Assembly (NCBI RefSeq): GCF_019683635.1
Contig: NZ_JADGIA010000016.1
Coordinates: forward strand, 1-44,125
Origin: Thermogemmatispora sp.
Lineage (GTDB): Bacteria > Chloroflexota > Ktedonobacteria > Ktedonobacterales > Ktedonobacteraceae
Direction of reading: 5' to 3'
Length of the DNA stretch: 44,125 bases
In this document: positions 27,036 to 35,652 of the stretch, in pieces
Position numbering within the stretch: the stretch's first letter is position 1
How the letters are laid out: each line of letters opens with the position of its first letter
The notes under the pieces: model-generated
Told to the model about the DNA's origin: nothing
What the model saw: only the letters and a program-made list of their open reading frames with translations
Database searches by the model: none
Position numbers and translations under genes: made by a program

Positions 27036-27111
27036 GCCCGCCGTGGGGACTATAGCGTTTGAGCGGAATGAAGCTGAGTGCTGACCGCCAATGCTCTCTT
27101 CCACGGCGGGC
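27036..27111 (-). terminator. Large nested hairpin after the clp gene
   Basis: GCCCGCCGTGG (27036-27046) pairs with CCACGGCGGGC (27101-27111) over 11 bp. Inside, AGCGTT and GCGG pair with CCGC and AATGCT, and an AGC/GCT stem closes the tip. The element begins 33 bases after the clp stop. The following minus-strand bases are only mildly U-rich. It could equally be a small structured RNA. Confidence 0.5.
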
Positions 27112-27143
27112 CTCTGATGAGGAAGGCTATACTGTTTAGATGT

Positions 27144-29849
27144 TCAGGCTGCGCTGTGACCAGGTACCTCCGACCAGGATAGGGCTACTGAGCCGCGGGA
27201 GCTGTCTGTTGAGGAAGGATGCGGCTCTATCGATGGCGATTGGCCCCTGCTCCTAGCCTGGGGTACTCGTTCCAGACGCAGATGGCTGCTCTCGCTGTCG
27301 GGGACCAGGAGAAGGTGGTCGCCCCTTCCGATCTCGCCTCGCAACAGCGCCTCACTGAGGCAGTCTTCCACCTCGTGACGCACAAGCCCTCGCAGAGGAC
27401 GGGCCCCCTCGATGACGAGCTGCCGCTGACCGCGGATGAGCAGGTAATCGCGTGCGGCTGGGCTGATTTCCAGGTTGATGCCGAGTTGGGCCAGGCGTTG
27501 GCAGCTAGCGCCCAGCAATTGATCGACAATCTGGCCTAGATGCTCTCTCTTGAGGGGGTGGAAAGGAATAATGGCATCGAGCCGGTTGAGCAGCTCTGGC
27601 CGGAAGCTATGCTGAAGCTGAGCGAGGAGCTGCTTCCACCGGCGTATTGGCGGCAGCCCTCCCTGGGGCAGGCCGCTCCCGAAGCCGGGGAGGGCTGCTT
27701 GATCCGAAGAGGTGGGCAGATTGGTGGTGAGGATGATGATGGCCTCGCGGAAATCCACCAACCGGCCCTGGCCATCGCTCAGGTGCCCATCTTCCAGGAC
27801 CTGCAGGAGCAGGTCAAACAAGGCCGGGTGGGCCTTTTCCAGGCCCTCGAAGAGAACAATACTGGCTGGTCGCTGGCGAAGGGCCTCGCTCAGGAGGCCA
27901 GACTCCTTGTAGCCCTGATAGCCCGGTGGGCTGCCGAGCAAGCGCTGTACCTGCTGGCGCTCCGTGAAGGCGGCCATATCCAGCGCAATTAAGGAGCGTT
28001 CGTCTCCTGTCAGGACCTCGGCCAGGGCCGTTGCCAAATGGCTCTTGCCGACGCCGCTAGGGCCAACGAAGAGAAATGAAGCCGCGGGTCGTCGCGGATC
28101 ACGCAGGTTGCTGCGCGCGCGGCGCACGGCTCGGGCGACAGTAGTGATGGCCTCTTCCTGGCCGGCAACTCGTTGCTGGAGCAGGTGCTCAAGGGAAAGC
28201 AAATACTGAGCCTCTTCGCCTCCTGGGAAGGTCACCCGCAGTCCTGTCCACTGCGCTACCACCGCGGCCACAGCCTCCTCGTCAACGTGCGGGCGCGCGG
28301 CTGAAGTAGCTGAGTCCGAAGCTGCGATATCTGGCAACCTCTGCGTCAGCCACTCACTCTCGATGGCCAGGGCACGGCGCCGGAGCTGCTGCTCTTGTCG
28401 GCGCAGCTCTAGAGCCGTGGAGAAGTGCTGTTGAAGTATGGCGGCCTCTCTTTTCGCACGCAGGCTGGCTAACTCCTCGTGAAGCTGGCGCAGAGCTGGT
28501 GGCGGCAGGGCCTGGCGCAGGCGCAGCGTGGCGGCAGCTTCGTCGATCAGATCAATAGCCTTGTCGGGCTGGGCGCGTCCGGCAAGGTAGCGTCCTGAGA
28601 GGCGCACCGCCGCCTTCAATGCCTCGTCGCTGATGGTGACGCGATGGAAGGCTTCGTAGCGAGGGCGCAAGGCCCGCAGGATCTTCAGCGTCTCGATGGC
28701 ATCCGGCTCGGCAATGAAGACGGGCTGGAAGCGCCTGGCTAATGCTGCGTCCTGCTCGAAGTGGCGGGTGTACTCCTCAAAGGTGGTGGCTCCGATGCAT
28801 TGCAGGTGCCCGCGGGCCAGCAGAGGCTTGAGCAGGTTGGCCACGTTCGGGGCGCTGGCTGGCCCTCCAGCGCCGATGAGCATATGAATCTCATCGATAA
28901 AGAGGAGAATGTCGCTGGCACCTTTGATTTCCGCCACAATGCCCTGTACACGCTCCTCCAGGTCGCCGCGGTAGCGTGTACCGGCTATCAGCAGGCCGAT
29001 GTCGAGGGCTACAACCCGTTTGTCTCGCAGACATTCTGGCACGCTGCCGGCGACAATGCGAGCGGCCAATCCCTCAACAATGGCCGTCTTGCCGCTACCA
29101 GCTGGCCCAAGAAGCAACGGGTTGTTTTTGGTATAGCGCAGCAGGATCTGGATGGTGCGCGTCAGTTCGACCTCGCGTCCGATCAGGGGGTCCAGGTGCC
29201 CCTCTAGTGCCGCCAGCGTCAGATCGTGGCTAACGCTGTTCAGTTCCGGGGTGCGCTCATAGCGCTCACGATAACTCGATTGGAGGTCACTGGCTGGGCT
29301 GACTGACAAGCCTGAAGGAAGATCAGGGGTGGAGCTGCCTTGCGCTCCTGACTCACTGGTCTGTGCAGACACGAAGCTGGCCTGGTCGGGCAGTGAGCCA
29401 GGTGTGGCCAGGGCCTGCAAGCGAGCACGTACACTGGCGCAGGTGACGCCGAAACCCTCTAGCAGACCCAGCAGTAAAGCGGCTTGGCGATCCTGGACGC
29501 TGAGGAGACCCAGGAGCAGATGCTCTGGCGCAATGGAAGGCGCTCCTAGTTTCCTGGCATGGAGAGCAGCGGCATGTAAAGCCGCCCGCGTCGCCGGAGA
29601 AAGTATCTGACGGGAGGCATGAGCACGCTTGCGCGGTCTGTCCAACGCCTCAATCATGTGGCGGAGCAGGGCAGGCCGCAGCATGAAGGAGGTCAGGAGT
29701 TGCCCGATGAGGGGATCGTTGAGGCGCAAGATGCCTAGCAGGAGTTGCTCATTGCCAATTAACCTGCGATGCCGTTTGCTGGCCTCTTCTCGTGCGTAGT
29801 GCAGGGCCAGACGAGCAGCAGGGGTATATGCTTCATACACATGTTTCAT
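27144..29849 (-). CDS. ClpC-type double AAA+ unfoldase with altered second Walker B
   Basis: A 901-aa protein with the ClpC order: N-domain repeats (about 5-140), a variable linker, D1 with Walker A GPAGSGKT and Walker B LLFIDEIH, a ClpC-sized middle domain, then D2. D2 has Walker A GPSGVGKS, arginine-finger region [10 protein letters not shown] and sensor 2 GARPLRG. The D2 Walker B, usually LLDEIEKAHP, is [11 protein letters not shown] (residues 668-669 are Glu-Gly), so the catalytic glutamate is missing. The pore loop is GYQGYKESG. The LGF-type ClpP-docking loop reads LPGFG. Start 29849 matches the family N-terminus. It may be a specialised ClpP partner or a stand-alone disaggregase. Confidence 0.9.
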   Translation of the reverse strand: MKHVYEAYTPAARLALHYAREEASKRHRRLIGNEQLLLGILRLNDPLIGQLLTSFMLRPALLRHMIEALDRPRKRAHASRQILSPATRAALHAAALHARKLGAPSIAPEHLLLGLLSVQDRQAALLLGLLEGFGVTCASVRARLQALATPGSLPDQASFVSAQTSESGAQGSSTPDLPSGLSVSPASDLQSSYRERYERTPELNSVSHDLTLAALEGHLDPLIGREVELTRTIQILLRYTKNNPLLLGPAGSGKTAIVEGLAARIVAGSVPECLRDKRVVALDIGLLIAGTRYRGDLEERVQGIVAEIKGASDILLFIDEIHMLIGAGGPASAPNVANLLKPLLARGHLQCIGATTFEEYTRHFEQDAALARRFQPVFIAEPDAIETLKILRALRPRYEAFHRVTISDEALKAAVRLSGRYLAGRAQPDKAIDLIDEAAATLRLRQALPPPALRQLHEELASLRAKREAAILQQHFSTALELRRQEQQLRRRALAIESEWLTQRLPDIAASDSATSAARPHVDEEAVAAVVAQWTGLRVTFPGGEEAQYLLSLEHLLQQRVAGQEEAITTVARAVRRARSNLRDPRRPAASFLFVGPSGVGKSHLATALAEVLTGDERSLIALDMAAFTERQQVQRLLGSPPGYQGYKESGLLSEALRQRPASIVLFEGLEKAHPALFDLLLQVLEDGHLSDGQGRLVDFREAIIILTTNLPTSSDQAALPGFGSGLPQGGLPPIRRWKQLLAQLQHSFRPELLNRLDAIIPFHPLKREHLGQIVDQLLGASCQRLAQLGINLEISPAARDYLLIRGQRQLVIEGARPLRGLVRHEVEDCLSEALLRGEIGRGDHLLLVPDSESSHLRLERVPQARSRGQSPSIEPHPSSTDSSRGSVALSWSEVPGHSAA

Positions 29850-29974
29850 TGATCTGGCCTTGTTAACCATCTCCTACAAAAATAAGCTCACCAGGTAGAA
29901 GAGACCCACTGCTTCCTCTCCCGGGCCGCTGGTAGGGCGCTGAGGCGGCGGAAGGCAAGCAGGGGCCTGTGGAC

Positions 29975-29994
29975 ATCAATCAGCAATAATTGAT
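29975..29994. promoter_or_regulatory. ATCAAT-N8-ATTGAT inverted repeat upstream of clp
   Basis: A perfect 6-bp inverted repeat about 125 bp upstream of the clp start, in AT-rich DNA. A weak minus-strand promoter (TTGTAG, 17 bp, AATTAT) overlaps it. It is not CIRCE or a CtsR box. The rest of 29850-30191 shows no gene. Confidence 0.35.
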
Positions 29995-30191
29995 ATGGAT
30001 ACATACCTCTACAATATCTCTTGTCGGCAGGAGGAGCGTCAGTCATAAGGGGGAAAGTAATCCCATCCCCAGATACTGGTATGGCGGACGGGCCATGCTG
30101 GGCTGGATGGAGAGGGCGGGAGGAGAGCCAGACTGCTCTGACGTGAAGAAATAAAGGTCGCCTGCTCATAGGTGTGGGCGTCTGGCGTCCC

Positions 30192-30220
30192 TGGACTCTG
30201 TGCCGTGGATATGCTACGAT
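30192..30220 (+). promoter_or_regulatory. Promoter of queF
   Basis: TGGACT (30192-30197) and TACGAT (30215-30220) with a 17-bp spacer. Transcription should start near 30227, giving a leader of about 170 bases. Confidence 0.5.
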
Positions 30221-30226
30221 TCTCTC

Positions 30227-30350
30227 GCAAACTTCATCCGAAGTTGCAGTTCAAGTAGCGTATTGGTCAATAAAGCAGAGCAGGGACAGCCTCGCCTGTC
30301 TCTGCTCTCTTCTTGCTCGCGGGCTGTGCCTCAAGCCAGCTCGCTCTGGC
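30227..30350 (+). promoter_or_regulatory. Structured queF leader with attenuator-like hairpin
   Basis: Three hairpins in series: GCAAACTTC/GAAGTTGC with one bulge (30227-30247); a 13-bp stem AGAGCAGGGACAG/CTGTCTCTGCTCT with one G-U and a 6-base loop (30277-30308), followed by CTTCTTGCTC; and GCCAG/CTGGC (30335-30350). The second could act as a terminator. None shows the preQ1-I core that I know. Confidence 0.45.
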
Positions 30351-30397
30351 CTGCTGACTTTCCTTGTTCTGACTGAAGAATCGGAGGTCGTTCTCAT

Positions 30398-30853
30398 ATG
30401 AGTGAAGAGCAGCAACAGACGCGTGTGCCGGGACGCTACGGGCTGGATGAGATTGCCGCCAATCGCCTGGAAGCCTGGCCCAATCCGAACCCCGAGCGCG
30501 ACTACGTCGTTCACCTGGAGATCCCCGAGTTTACCTGTCTCTGCCCGCGCTCGGGCTTCCCGGATTTCGCCACGATCGTCATCGATTATGTCCCTGATCG
30601 CTCGGTAGTTGAGCTGAAGAGCCTCAAGCTCTATATCAATGGCTATCGCGATCGACAGATCAGCCATGAGGCCGCCACCAATACCATTTTGAACGATCTG
30701 GTGACACTGCTTGGGCCGCGCTGGATGCGCGTAGCCGGGGATTTCAATGTGCGAGGCAATATTAAAACGATTATCTTCGCCGAGCATGTCGCTCCCAACT
30801 ATAGCGGCCCCCGCCCTGAATATCGGCGTCACATGACAGGGAGTAGCCTGTAA
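30398..30853 (+). CDS. queF: NADPH-dependent 7-cyano-7-deazaguanine reductase
   Basis: QueF reduces preQ0 to preQ1 in queuosine synthesis. At 151 aa it is the short, unimodular type. The catalytic cysteine is Cys49 in [15 protein letters not shown], with the conserved Asp56. The QueF signature is [21 protein letters not shown], and the NADPH/substrate-binding tail [10 protein letters not shown] follows. ATG 30398 has CGGAGG upstream. The preQ0-forming queC and a YhhQ-type precursor transporter lie within 1.2 kb, so this is a queuosine locus. Confidence 0.96.
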   Translation: MSEEQQQTRVPGRYGLDEIAANRLEAWPNPNPERDYVVHLEIPEFTCLCPRSGFPDFATIVIDYVPDRSVVELKSLKLYINGYRDRQISHEAATNTILNDLVTLLGPRWMRVAGDFNVRGNIKTIIFAEHVAPNYSGPRPEYRRHMTGSSL

Positions 30854-30889
30854 GCGGCTCCGGCTCCGGCGCGAGAGGGACCCGACCAG

Positions 30890-30958
30890 TTGCCCACCTT
30901 CCCGGCTGACCGGTGAACTGCCGAGAGCGCCCGGCGGGCCGGGAAGAGGAGTGGGCAA
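30890..30958. terminator. Long inverted repeat between convergent queF and transporter genes
   Basis: TTGCCCAC-CTTCCCGGC (30890-30906) pairs with GCCGGGAAG and GTGGGCAA (30938-30946, 30951-30958), interrupted by a 4-base bulge AGGA. It is a 17-bp interrupted stem, probably a two-way stop. Confidence 0.55.
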
Positions 30959-31015
30959 GATAAAGCCTCTCTCGCCGACCAGAGCCCTGAGCTGATCCTG
31001 TCAGTGTTTGCTCAA

Positions 31016-31696
31016 TCAGCGCGAGAGCAGAATAGGACTAAAATTCGTATTGTAATCGAATGTGTCGATCTTTTCATGCTTCTTGAGAAAATTAACGACA
31101 GCGTAAGTCAGTGGCGTCGCCACCACCTCGTAGCCGACCTTGAAAAGCCACTGCGTGAGCATTGCCGTCAGCAGCTCAGCGGGTGGAATCACACCCCAGA
31201 AGGCGATCGTAATAAAAATCAGCGTATCCAGCCCCTCCCCTACGAGCGTCGAGCCGATGGTCCGCGTCCAGAGCCAGCGCCCTTTCGTCAGAATCTTGAG
31301 CTTGGCCAGAACGAAAGAGTTGGCAAACTCGCCGCAGAGATAGGCTACAAAAGAGCCGAGCAGCAAGCGCGGCGTAAAGCCGAGAATAGCATTGTAGGCG
31401 GCCTGCTGCTTCCAGAAAGAAGCGGCGGGGGCCAGTCCTCCCACAAAAATAGCGATCACTGCCAGTAAATTGCAGGCGAAGCCAAGCCAGATAACACGCC
31501 GCGCAGCCGCATAGCCGTAGACTTCTGTCAAGACATCGCCGAACAGATAACTCAACGGAAAGACGATGATGCCCGCGGGCACGAGCAAGCCCGCCAGGGC
31601 GATGATCTTGACAGCGATAATATTAGCAGTAATCAAACAGGTGACAAATAAAGCTGCAATTGTCACGAACCAGAACGATACTCGCAATGCACTCAT
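31016..31696 (-). CDS. yhhQ: Queuosine precursor transporter (YhhQ/VUT family)
   Basis: A 226-aa protein with six to seven hydrophobic helices. YhhQ-family proteins import preQ0/preQ1. Family features include ANIIAVKII in TM1, PLSYLFGDVLTEVYGYAAARRVIW, and GSFVAYLCGEFANSFVLAKLK. A late SIGSTLVGEGLDTLIF-like segment (RTIGSTLVGEGLDTLIFI) is also characteristic. The start ATG 31696 has a poorly spaced AAAGG. It is divergent from queC and convergent with queF, which supports the queuosine assignment. Confidence 0.92.
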   Translation of the reverse strand: MSALRVSFWFVTIAALFVTCLITANIIAVKIIALAGLLVPAGIIVFPLSYLFGDVLTEVYGYAAARRVIWLGFACNLLAVIAIFVGGLAPAASFWKQQAAYNAILGFTPRLLLGSFVAYLCGEFANSFVLAKLKILTKGRWLWTRTIGSTLVGEGLDTLIFITIAFWGVIPPAELLTAMLTQWLFKVGYEVVATPLTYAVVNFLKKHEKIDTFDYNTNFSPILLSR

Positions 31697-31898
31697 CCTT
31701 TCTTAGCGCTCACTCCACCGACACCTGTCTGTCCGTCTGCCTGTCTTCAGATCTTCACAGGCTGTGCGCGCCTGCGTAGAATATCAAGAGCAAACGCCAG
31801 CGCGAATATATCCCGGTGACTTCTGCTCTAGCAGGCAGGTGGCAGCCGGTGTCATCCATCGTTGGTGAGGTCACCCAACAAGCTGCGACCGCGAGCGC

Positions 31899-31929
31899 CC
31901 TGATCACATACCCGACTCACCTGATCAGG
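31899..31929 (+). promoter_or_regulatory. Hairpin just upstream of queC
   Basis: CCTGATCA (31899-31906) pairs with TGATCAGG (31922-31929) around a 15-base loop. It ends 38 bases before the queC ATG. It contains the CCTGATCAGG palindrome that recurs elsewhere in the window. Function unknown. Confidence 0.35.
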
Positions 31930-31967
31930 CCAGCATGAGGGTGAACAACTGGAAGGAGAAAGCAAGC

Positions 31968-32645
31968 ATGGCTCGTCCCAAAGCGATCGCCGTTGTCAGT
32001 GGGGGGCTTGACAGCGTCACTCTGGCCCATCTACTCCATGCCCAAGGGTATCAGCTCCATCTGCTCTCTTTTGACTATGGCCAGCGTCATCGCAAAGAGC
32101 TGTTCTTTGCCGAGCGCTGCGCCCAGCGTCTAGAGGCGACTTTTTCTCTCCTCGATCTGCGCCAGCTTGGCCAGCACTTCAAAGGTTCGGCTCTGACCGA
32201 TGAAAGCGTGGCCGTTCCTGACGGGCACTATGCTGCTGCGAACATGGCCATCACAGTCGTACCCAATCGGAATGCTATCATGCTCTCCATCGCCTATGGA
32301 ATCGCCGTGGCCGAAGAGGCGGAAGTGGTCGCCTTTGCTGCTCACGCTGGAGATCACTTTATCTATCCTGACTGCCGCCCGGCCTTTATCGAGGCTTTTG
32401 GCGCGATGGAGCGTCTGGCTGTCGAAGGGCACGGGCACCCACGCCTGCATCTGGAAGCGCCCTTTGCCCACCTCAAAAAAGAGCAGATTGTCAGCCTCGG
32501 CGCGGCTCTCGGTGTCCCCTTCGTTGAAACCTGGAGCTGCTACAAGGGGGGCGAGAAACATTGCGGTACCTGCGGTACCTGTAACGAGCGCAAAGAAGCC
32601 TTCCAACTGGCTGGCATCCCTGATCCCACCGACTATCTCCAGTAA
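31968..32645 (+). CDS. queC: 7-cyano-7-deazaguanine synthase
   Basis: QueC converts CDG to preQ0 with ATP and ammonia. A 225-aa protein. The PP-loop VVSGGLDSVT is at the N-terminus. LLSFDYGQRHRKEL and VPNRNAIMLSIA are family segments. The zinc site is made by cysteines in WSCYKGGEKHCGTCGTC. I chose ATG 31968 because AAGGAG precedes it and homology starts there; the frame opens at 31935. queD and queE are not in the window, so preQ0 must come from genes elsewhere or by import. Confidence 0.96.
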   Translation: MARPKAIAVVSGGLDSVTLAHLLHAQGYQLHLLSFDYGQRHRKELFFAERCAQRLEATFSLLDLRQLGQHFKGSALTDESVAVPDGHYAAANMAITVVPNRNAIMLSIAYGIAVAEEAEVVAFAAHAGDHFIYPDCRPAFIEAFGAMERLAVEGHGHPRLHLEAPFAHLKKEQIVSLGAALGVPFVETWSCYKGGEKHCGTCGTCNERKEAFQLAGIPDPTDYLQ

Positions 32646-32689
32646 CCTGGCCCTGGGTGAGGAAGAAGGAGGCTTCACCCAGGGCTTGC

Positions 32690-33901
32690 TTAGCAGGCGC
32701 AGCTCAGGTCAAGCGCGGGAACTGCCTCTTCGACGGCCTCCTCCTCAGGACTATACCCTGAGAAGGCTTGCGGATTCTCCAGGGCCTGGTAGATGATAGC
32801 CTCCACCTCCGCCAGGCTATTGACACGCACCAGGGCATTGCGGACATACTTGGCGCCTGGGAAATGGCCCAGGTACCAGCCCATGTGCTTGCGCAGCTCG
32901 ACGAAATGATCCTCGCCCTTGAGTCGCGTATAGACGCGCGCGTGCTCCAGGGCCATCAGCAGGCGCTCCTCTCGGCTCGGATTGGGGGGAGGCAGGTCGG
33001 CCTCTGTTGGCTCAACACCTGCATTGAGCAGGCTCTTCATGCGCTCACGATCGCGGAAGATCCAAGGATTGCCCAGGGTGGCGCGCCCGATCAGCACCCC
33101 ATGTACGCCCGTCTCGCGGATGCGCTTGGCCGCCTCGTAGAGCGAGTGGATGTCACCATTGCCGAGAATCAGGGTATCCGTCTGGCGCACGATCTCTGCG
33201 GCAGTAGCGATCGCCTCCCAGTTGGCCTCACCCTTGTAATGTTGCACCAGCGTCCGCCCGTGCAGCGAGATAGCAAACGGCTCGGTCTCTAGCAGATGCT
33301 GCACCCAGTCCTTAATAACGATTGAATCGTAGCCCAGGCGCGTCTTCACCGAGACCGGAATCAGACGTCGCTCGCTGCGCGGCTGGTCTCCCCACAGACG
33401 GATGCGCTCCTCATTCATCTGCCGGATGCGCTGGATGCGCTCCGGCTCCATTCCCAGATCCTCTAGCGTCTGGCCATTGGCCCAGTCGCGCACCCCGCGC
33501 TGGGTGGCACGGATGATCTCTTTCGCCAAGTCGGGCGTGCGGATCAGGGCCGCTCCGCCACCACGACTGGCCACGCTCTTGGCCGGGCAACCCATATTGA
33601 TGTCGACGCCGTCGAAGCCCAGCTCGCAGACCACGTGAGCGGCGCGGTAGAAGGACTCCGGGTTATTGCCGAAGATCTGCGCGACCACGGGCCGCTCGGC
33701 GGGCGTGTAGAGAAAATCGCGAAAGATACGGTCACTGCCTCGCCACAGACCCTCGACGTTGGTAAACTCGGTAATCACAAGATCGGGCCGCCCATAGAGG
33801 CCATGCATGGTCCGGCATGGCGCGTCTGTTACTCCATCCATCGGGGCTAGCCCGACAATCGGTTGTGGTATCTTCTCCCAGAACGATGGGTACCTCGTCA
33901 T
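32690..33901 (-). CDS. tRNA-dihydrouridine synthase
   Basis: An FMN-dependent enzyme that reduces uridines in the tRNA D-loop. A 403-aa protein. The barrel begins VGLAPMDGVTDAPCR, the catalytic cysteine is in DINMGCPAKSVASRGGGAAL, and SVKTRLGYD, ISLHGRTLVQHYKG and ILGNGDIHSL follow. A charged insertion of about 45 residues (from GVRDWANGQTLEDLG to SERRLIP) sits between the Cys loop and the SVKTR strand, where ordinary DusB has none. The C-terminal helical domain is present. I chose ATG 33901 for its AGAGG; a GTG at 33919 is possible. The DusA/B/C class cannot be settled here. Confidence 0.93.
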   Translation of the reverse strand: MTRYPSFWEKIPQPIVGLAPMDGVTDAPCRTMHGLYGRPDLVITEFTNVEGLWRGSDRIFRDFLYTPAERPVVAQIFGNNPESFYRAAHVVCELGFDGVDINMGCPAKSVASRGGGAALIRTPDLAKEIIRATQRGVRDWANGQTLEDLGMEPERIQRIRQMNEERIRLWGDQPRSERRLIPVSVKTRLGYDSIVIKDWVQHLLETEPFAISLHGRTLVQHYKGEANWEAIATAAEIVRQTDTLILGNGDIHSLYEAAKRIRETGVHGVLIGRATLGNPWIFRDRERMKSLLNAGVEPTEADLPPPNPSREERLLMALEHARVYTRLKGEDHFVELRKHMGWYLGHFPGAKYVRNALVRVNSLAEVEAIIYQALENPQAFSGYSPEEEAVEEAVPALDLSCAC

Positions 33902-34108
33902 ATCTCCCTCTGGTGCCACCTTCCCCTAATGGGTTGGCTAGGTGCTGAATATCCAGGTACCAGGCACTGAGGACTGGATACCAGGCGCATGGCAGGGCAG
34001 CACCTGTCAAGCCCTTCTCTCTACCGACCTTATCATTGGGATTATAGCCTTGCTGCGCCCAATCTGGCAAGTCGGCCCTCTGTTTCTCTGGCCGTCTGGC
34101 ACCCGGCG

Positions 34109-34133
34109 GCGGCCTTGGGATATAATGGGCCGC
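34109..34133 (+). promoter_or_regulatory. TATAAT box flanked by an inverted repeat, upstream of acyl-CoA dehydrogenase
   Basis: A consensus TATAAT at 34121-34126 lies between GCGGCC (34109-34114) and GGCCGC (34128-34133). The -35 is poor, so repressor or activator control is possible. The rest of 33902-34230 shows no gene. Confidence 0.4.
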
Positions 34134-34230
34134 AGGAGCAGTGGCGCTCGTTGCCGCTTCGGAACAGCAGAGTCCCTTGCTCTGCTCATCCTGTCTGGAT
34201 CTCCGGCTGCAGTAAAGGAGTCTACGCGCG

Positions 34231-35394
34231 ATGAATTTCTACTTGACTGAAGAGCAGCAATTAATTCGCGACACCGCTAGACGCATCGCCAGGGAAGTCG
34301 TTGCGCCTCGCGCCCCCGAGCTTGATGATACCGGGATCTACCCCGAAGATATTTTCCAGGTCTATAAGGAAACCGGCCTGCTGGGCCTGGGCTTCCCCGA
34401 AGAATTAGGAGGCAGTGGCGCCGGCATCTTTGGGCTAGCGCTGGCGATAGAGGAGATTGCCAAGGCCGACAATGCCTGTGCCCTCATCCTTCTCCTGACG
34501 CGCCTCTCCACCAGCGCCATTCTCAAAGCGGGCACTGAGGAACAGAAGCGAAAATACTGTGCTGGAACAGCACGCGGAGAGTTGCGCGGCGCCTTCGGCC
34601 TGACCGAGCCAGGGGCCGGCTCCGACTCGGCCAATATTGCCACTCGCGCAGTAAGGAAGGGAGACGAATATATCCTTACCGGCACCAAATGCTATATCTC
34701 AGGTGCCAGCGTTGCCGATTTCTTCCTCGTTGCCGCCAAGACCGATCCCCAGGCTGGCTCTCGTGGCTTCAGCGTCTTCATCGTCGATCGTGACACACCC
34801 GGTTTCCGCGTTGGTAGAGAAGACCGTAAGATGGGCGTGCATGGGGTCCCTACCTGTGAGCTGATCTTTGAGGAGGCGCGGGTGCCAGCCCGCAACCTGG
34901 TAGGCCGTGAGAACGAGGGCTTCAAGCTCATCATGTGGAATCTCAATTCGGTGCGCCCTTGCGTTGCGGCGCGCGGTGTTGGCACTGCCGAAGGCGCTAT
35001 TCAATATGCCGTTGACTACGCGCGTCAGCGTCAGACCTTCGGTCAGCCGCTGATCGAGCATCAGGCCATTCAAATGATGATTGCCGAGGTGGCGATGCGC
35101 ATCGAAGCCTCACGCCTCCTTACCTACCAGGCTGCACTGCTGGTCGATGAAGGAAAAGCCGATCGTGAGCACGCACACTTTCTCTCGATGGCCAAGGCCT
35201 TTGCCACAGAGACCGCGGTTGAAGCTTGCGATAAAGCTCTCCAGATCATGGGGGGCCTGGGCTACATGCATGAGTCACTGACCGAGCGCTTCTATCGCGA
35301 TGCGCGCCAGCTGACGATCGTTGAAGGGACAAGCCAGGTTCAGCGGCTGATCATCGCGCGCGCAGTCAAAGATAATCTGCTGAACTGGTACTAG
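34231..35394 (+). CDS. Acyl-CoA dehydrogenase
   Basis: A FAD-dependent enzyme that oxidises an acyl-CoA to the 2,3-enoyl form and passes electrons to ETF. At 387 aa it has family length. Signature 1 is AFGLTEPGAGSDSANI. The FAD/substrate segment GTKCYISGASVADFF, the GFRVGREDRKMGVHG strand, and signature 2 (QIMGGLGYMHESLTERFYRD) follow. The catalytic base is probably Glu365 in TIVEGTSQVQR, the position used by short-, medium- and short/branched-chain enzymes. It stands alone, with no ETF or thiolase genes nearby. The substrate chain length is not determinable. Confidence 0.94.
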   Translation: MNFYLTEEQQLIRDTARRIAREVVAPRAPELDDTGIYPEDIFQVYKETGLLGLGFPEELGGSGAGIFGLALAIEEIAKADNACALILLLTRLSTSAILKAGTEEQKRKYCAGTARGELRGAFGLTEPGAGSDSANIATRAVRKGDEYILTGTKCYISGASVADFFLVAAKTDPQAGSRGFSVFIVDRDTPGFRVGREDRKMGVHGVPTCELIFEEARVPARNLVGRENEGFKLIMWNLNSVRPCVAARGVGTAEGAIQYAVDYARQRQTFGQPLIEHQAIQMMIAEVAMRIEASRLLTYQAALLVDEGKADREHAHFLSMAKAFATETAVEACDKALQIMGGLGYMHESLTERFYRDARQLTIVEGTSQVQRLIIARAVKDNLLNWY

Positions 35395-35555
35395 GGGAAC
35401 CAGCCACTTTCCCTCACAGCTCCGTAGCATCTACCCTGATCTCAGCGAGCTGGTTGCTGGCCTGGTCGTGGGTCGCCTGAGAGACAAAGGCTGCTGGTAT
35501 CCCAGCCCAGCTCAGGTCAGGCCCTGGTAATAGGAAGAGACACATCCTGGCAGCG

Positions 35556-35620
35556 GCAGGCAAGAAAGAGTAGCGCCGGCTCCTCACCCGCATGGGTGAA
35601 GCCAGTTCTCTCTTGCCTGC
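35556..35620. terminator. Three-tier hairpin between convergent dehydrogenase and esterase genes
   Basis: GCAGGCAAGA (35556-35565) pairs with TCTTGCCTGC (35611-35620), with a short GAG/CTC continuation. Inside, TCACCC (35584-35589) pairs with GGGTGA (35594-35599). It is probably a two-way stop. Confidence 0.55.
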
Positions 35621-35652
35621 TGTTACCTCCTTAGCCTGATCAGGCTGCTCTA

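Noticed and set aside
30227-30350. preQ1 riboswitch call for the queF leader
   Set aside because: The compact H-type pseudoknot core with its A-rich tail was not found, so only an unclassified leader is reported.
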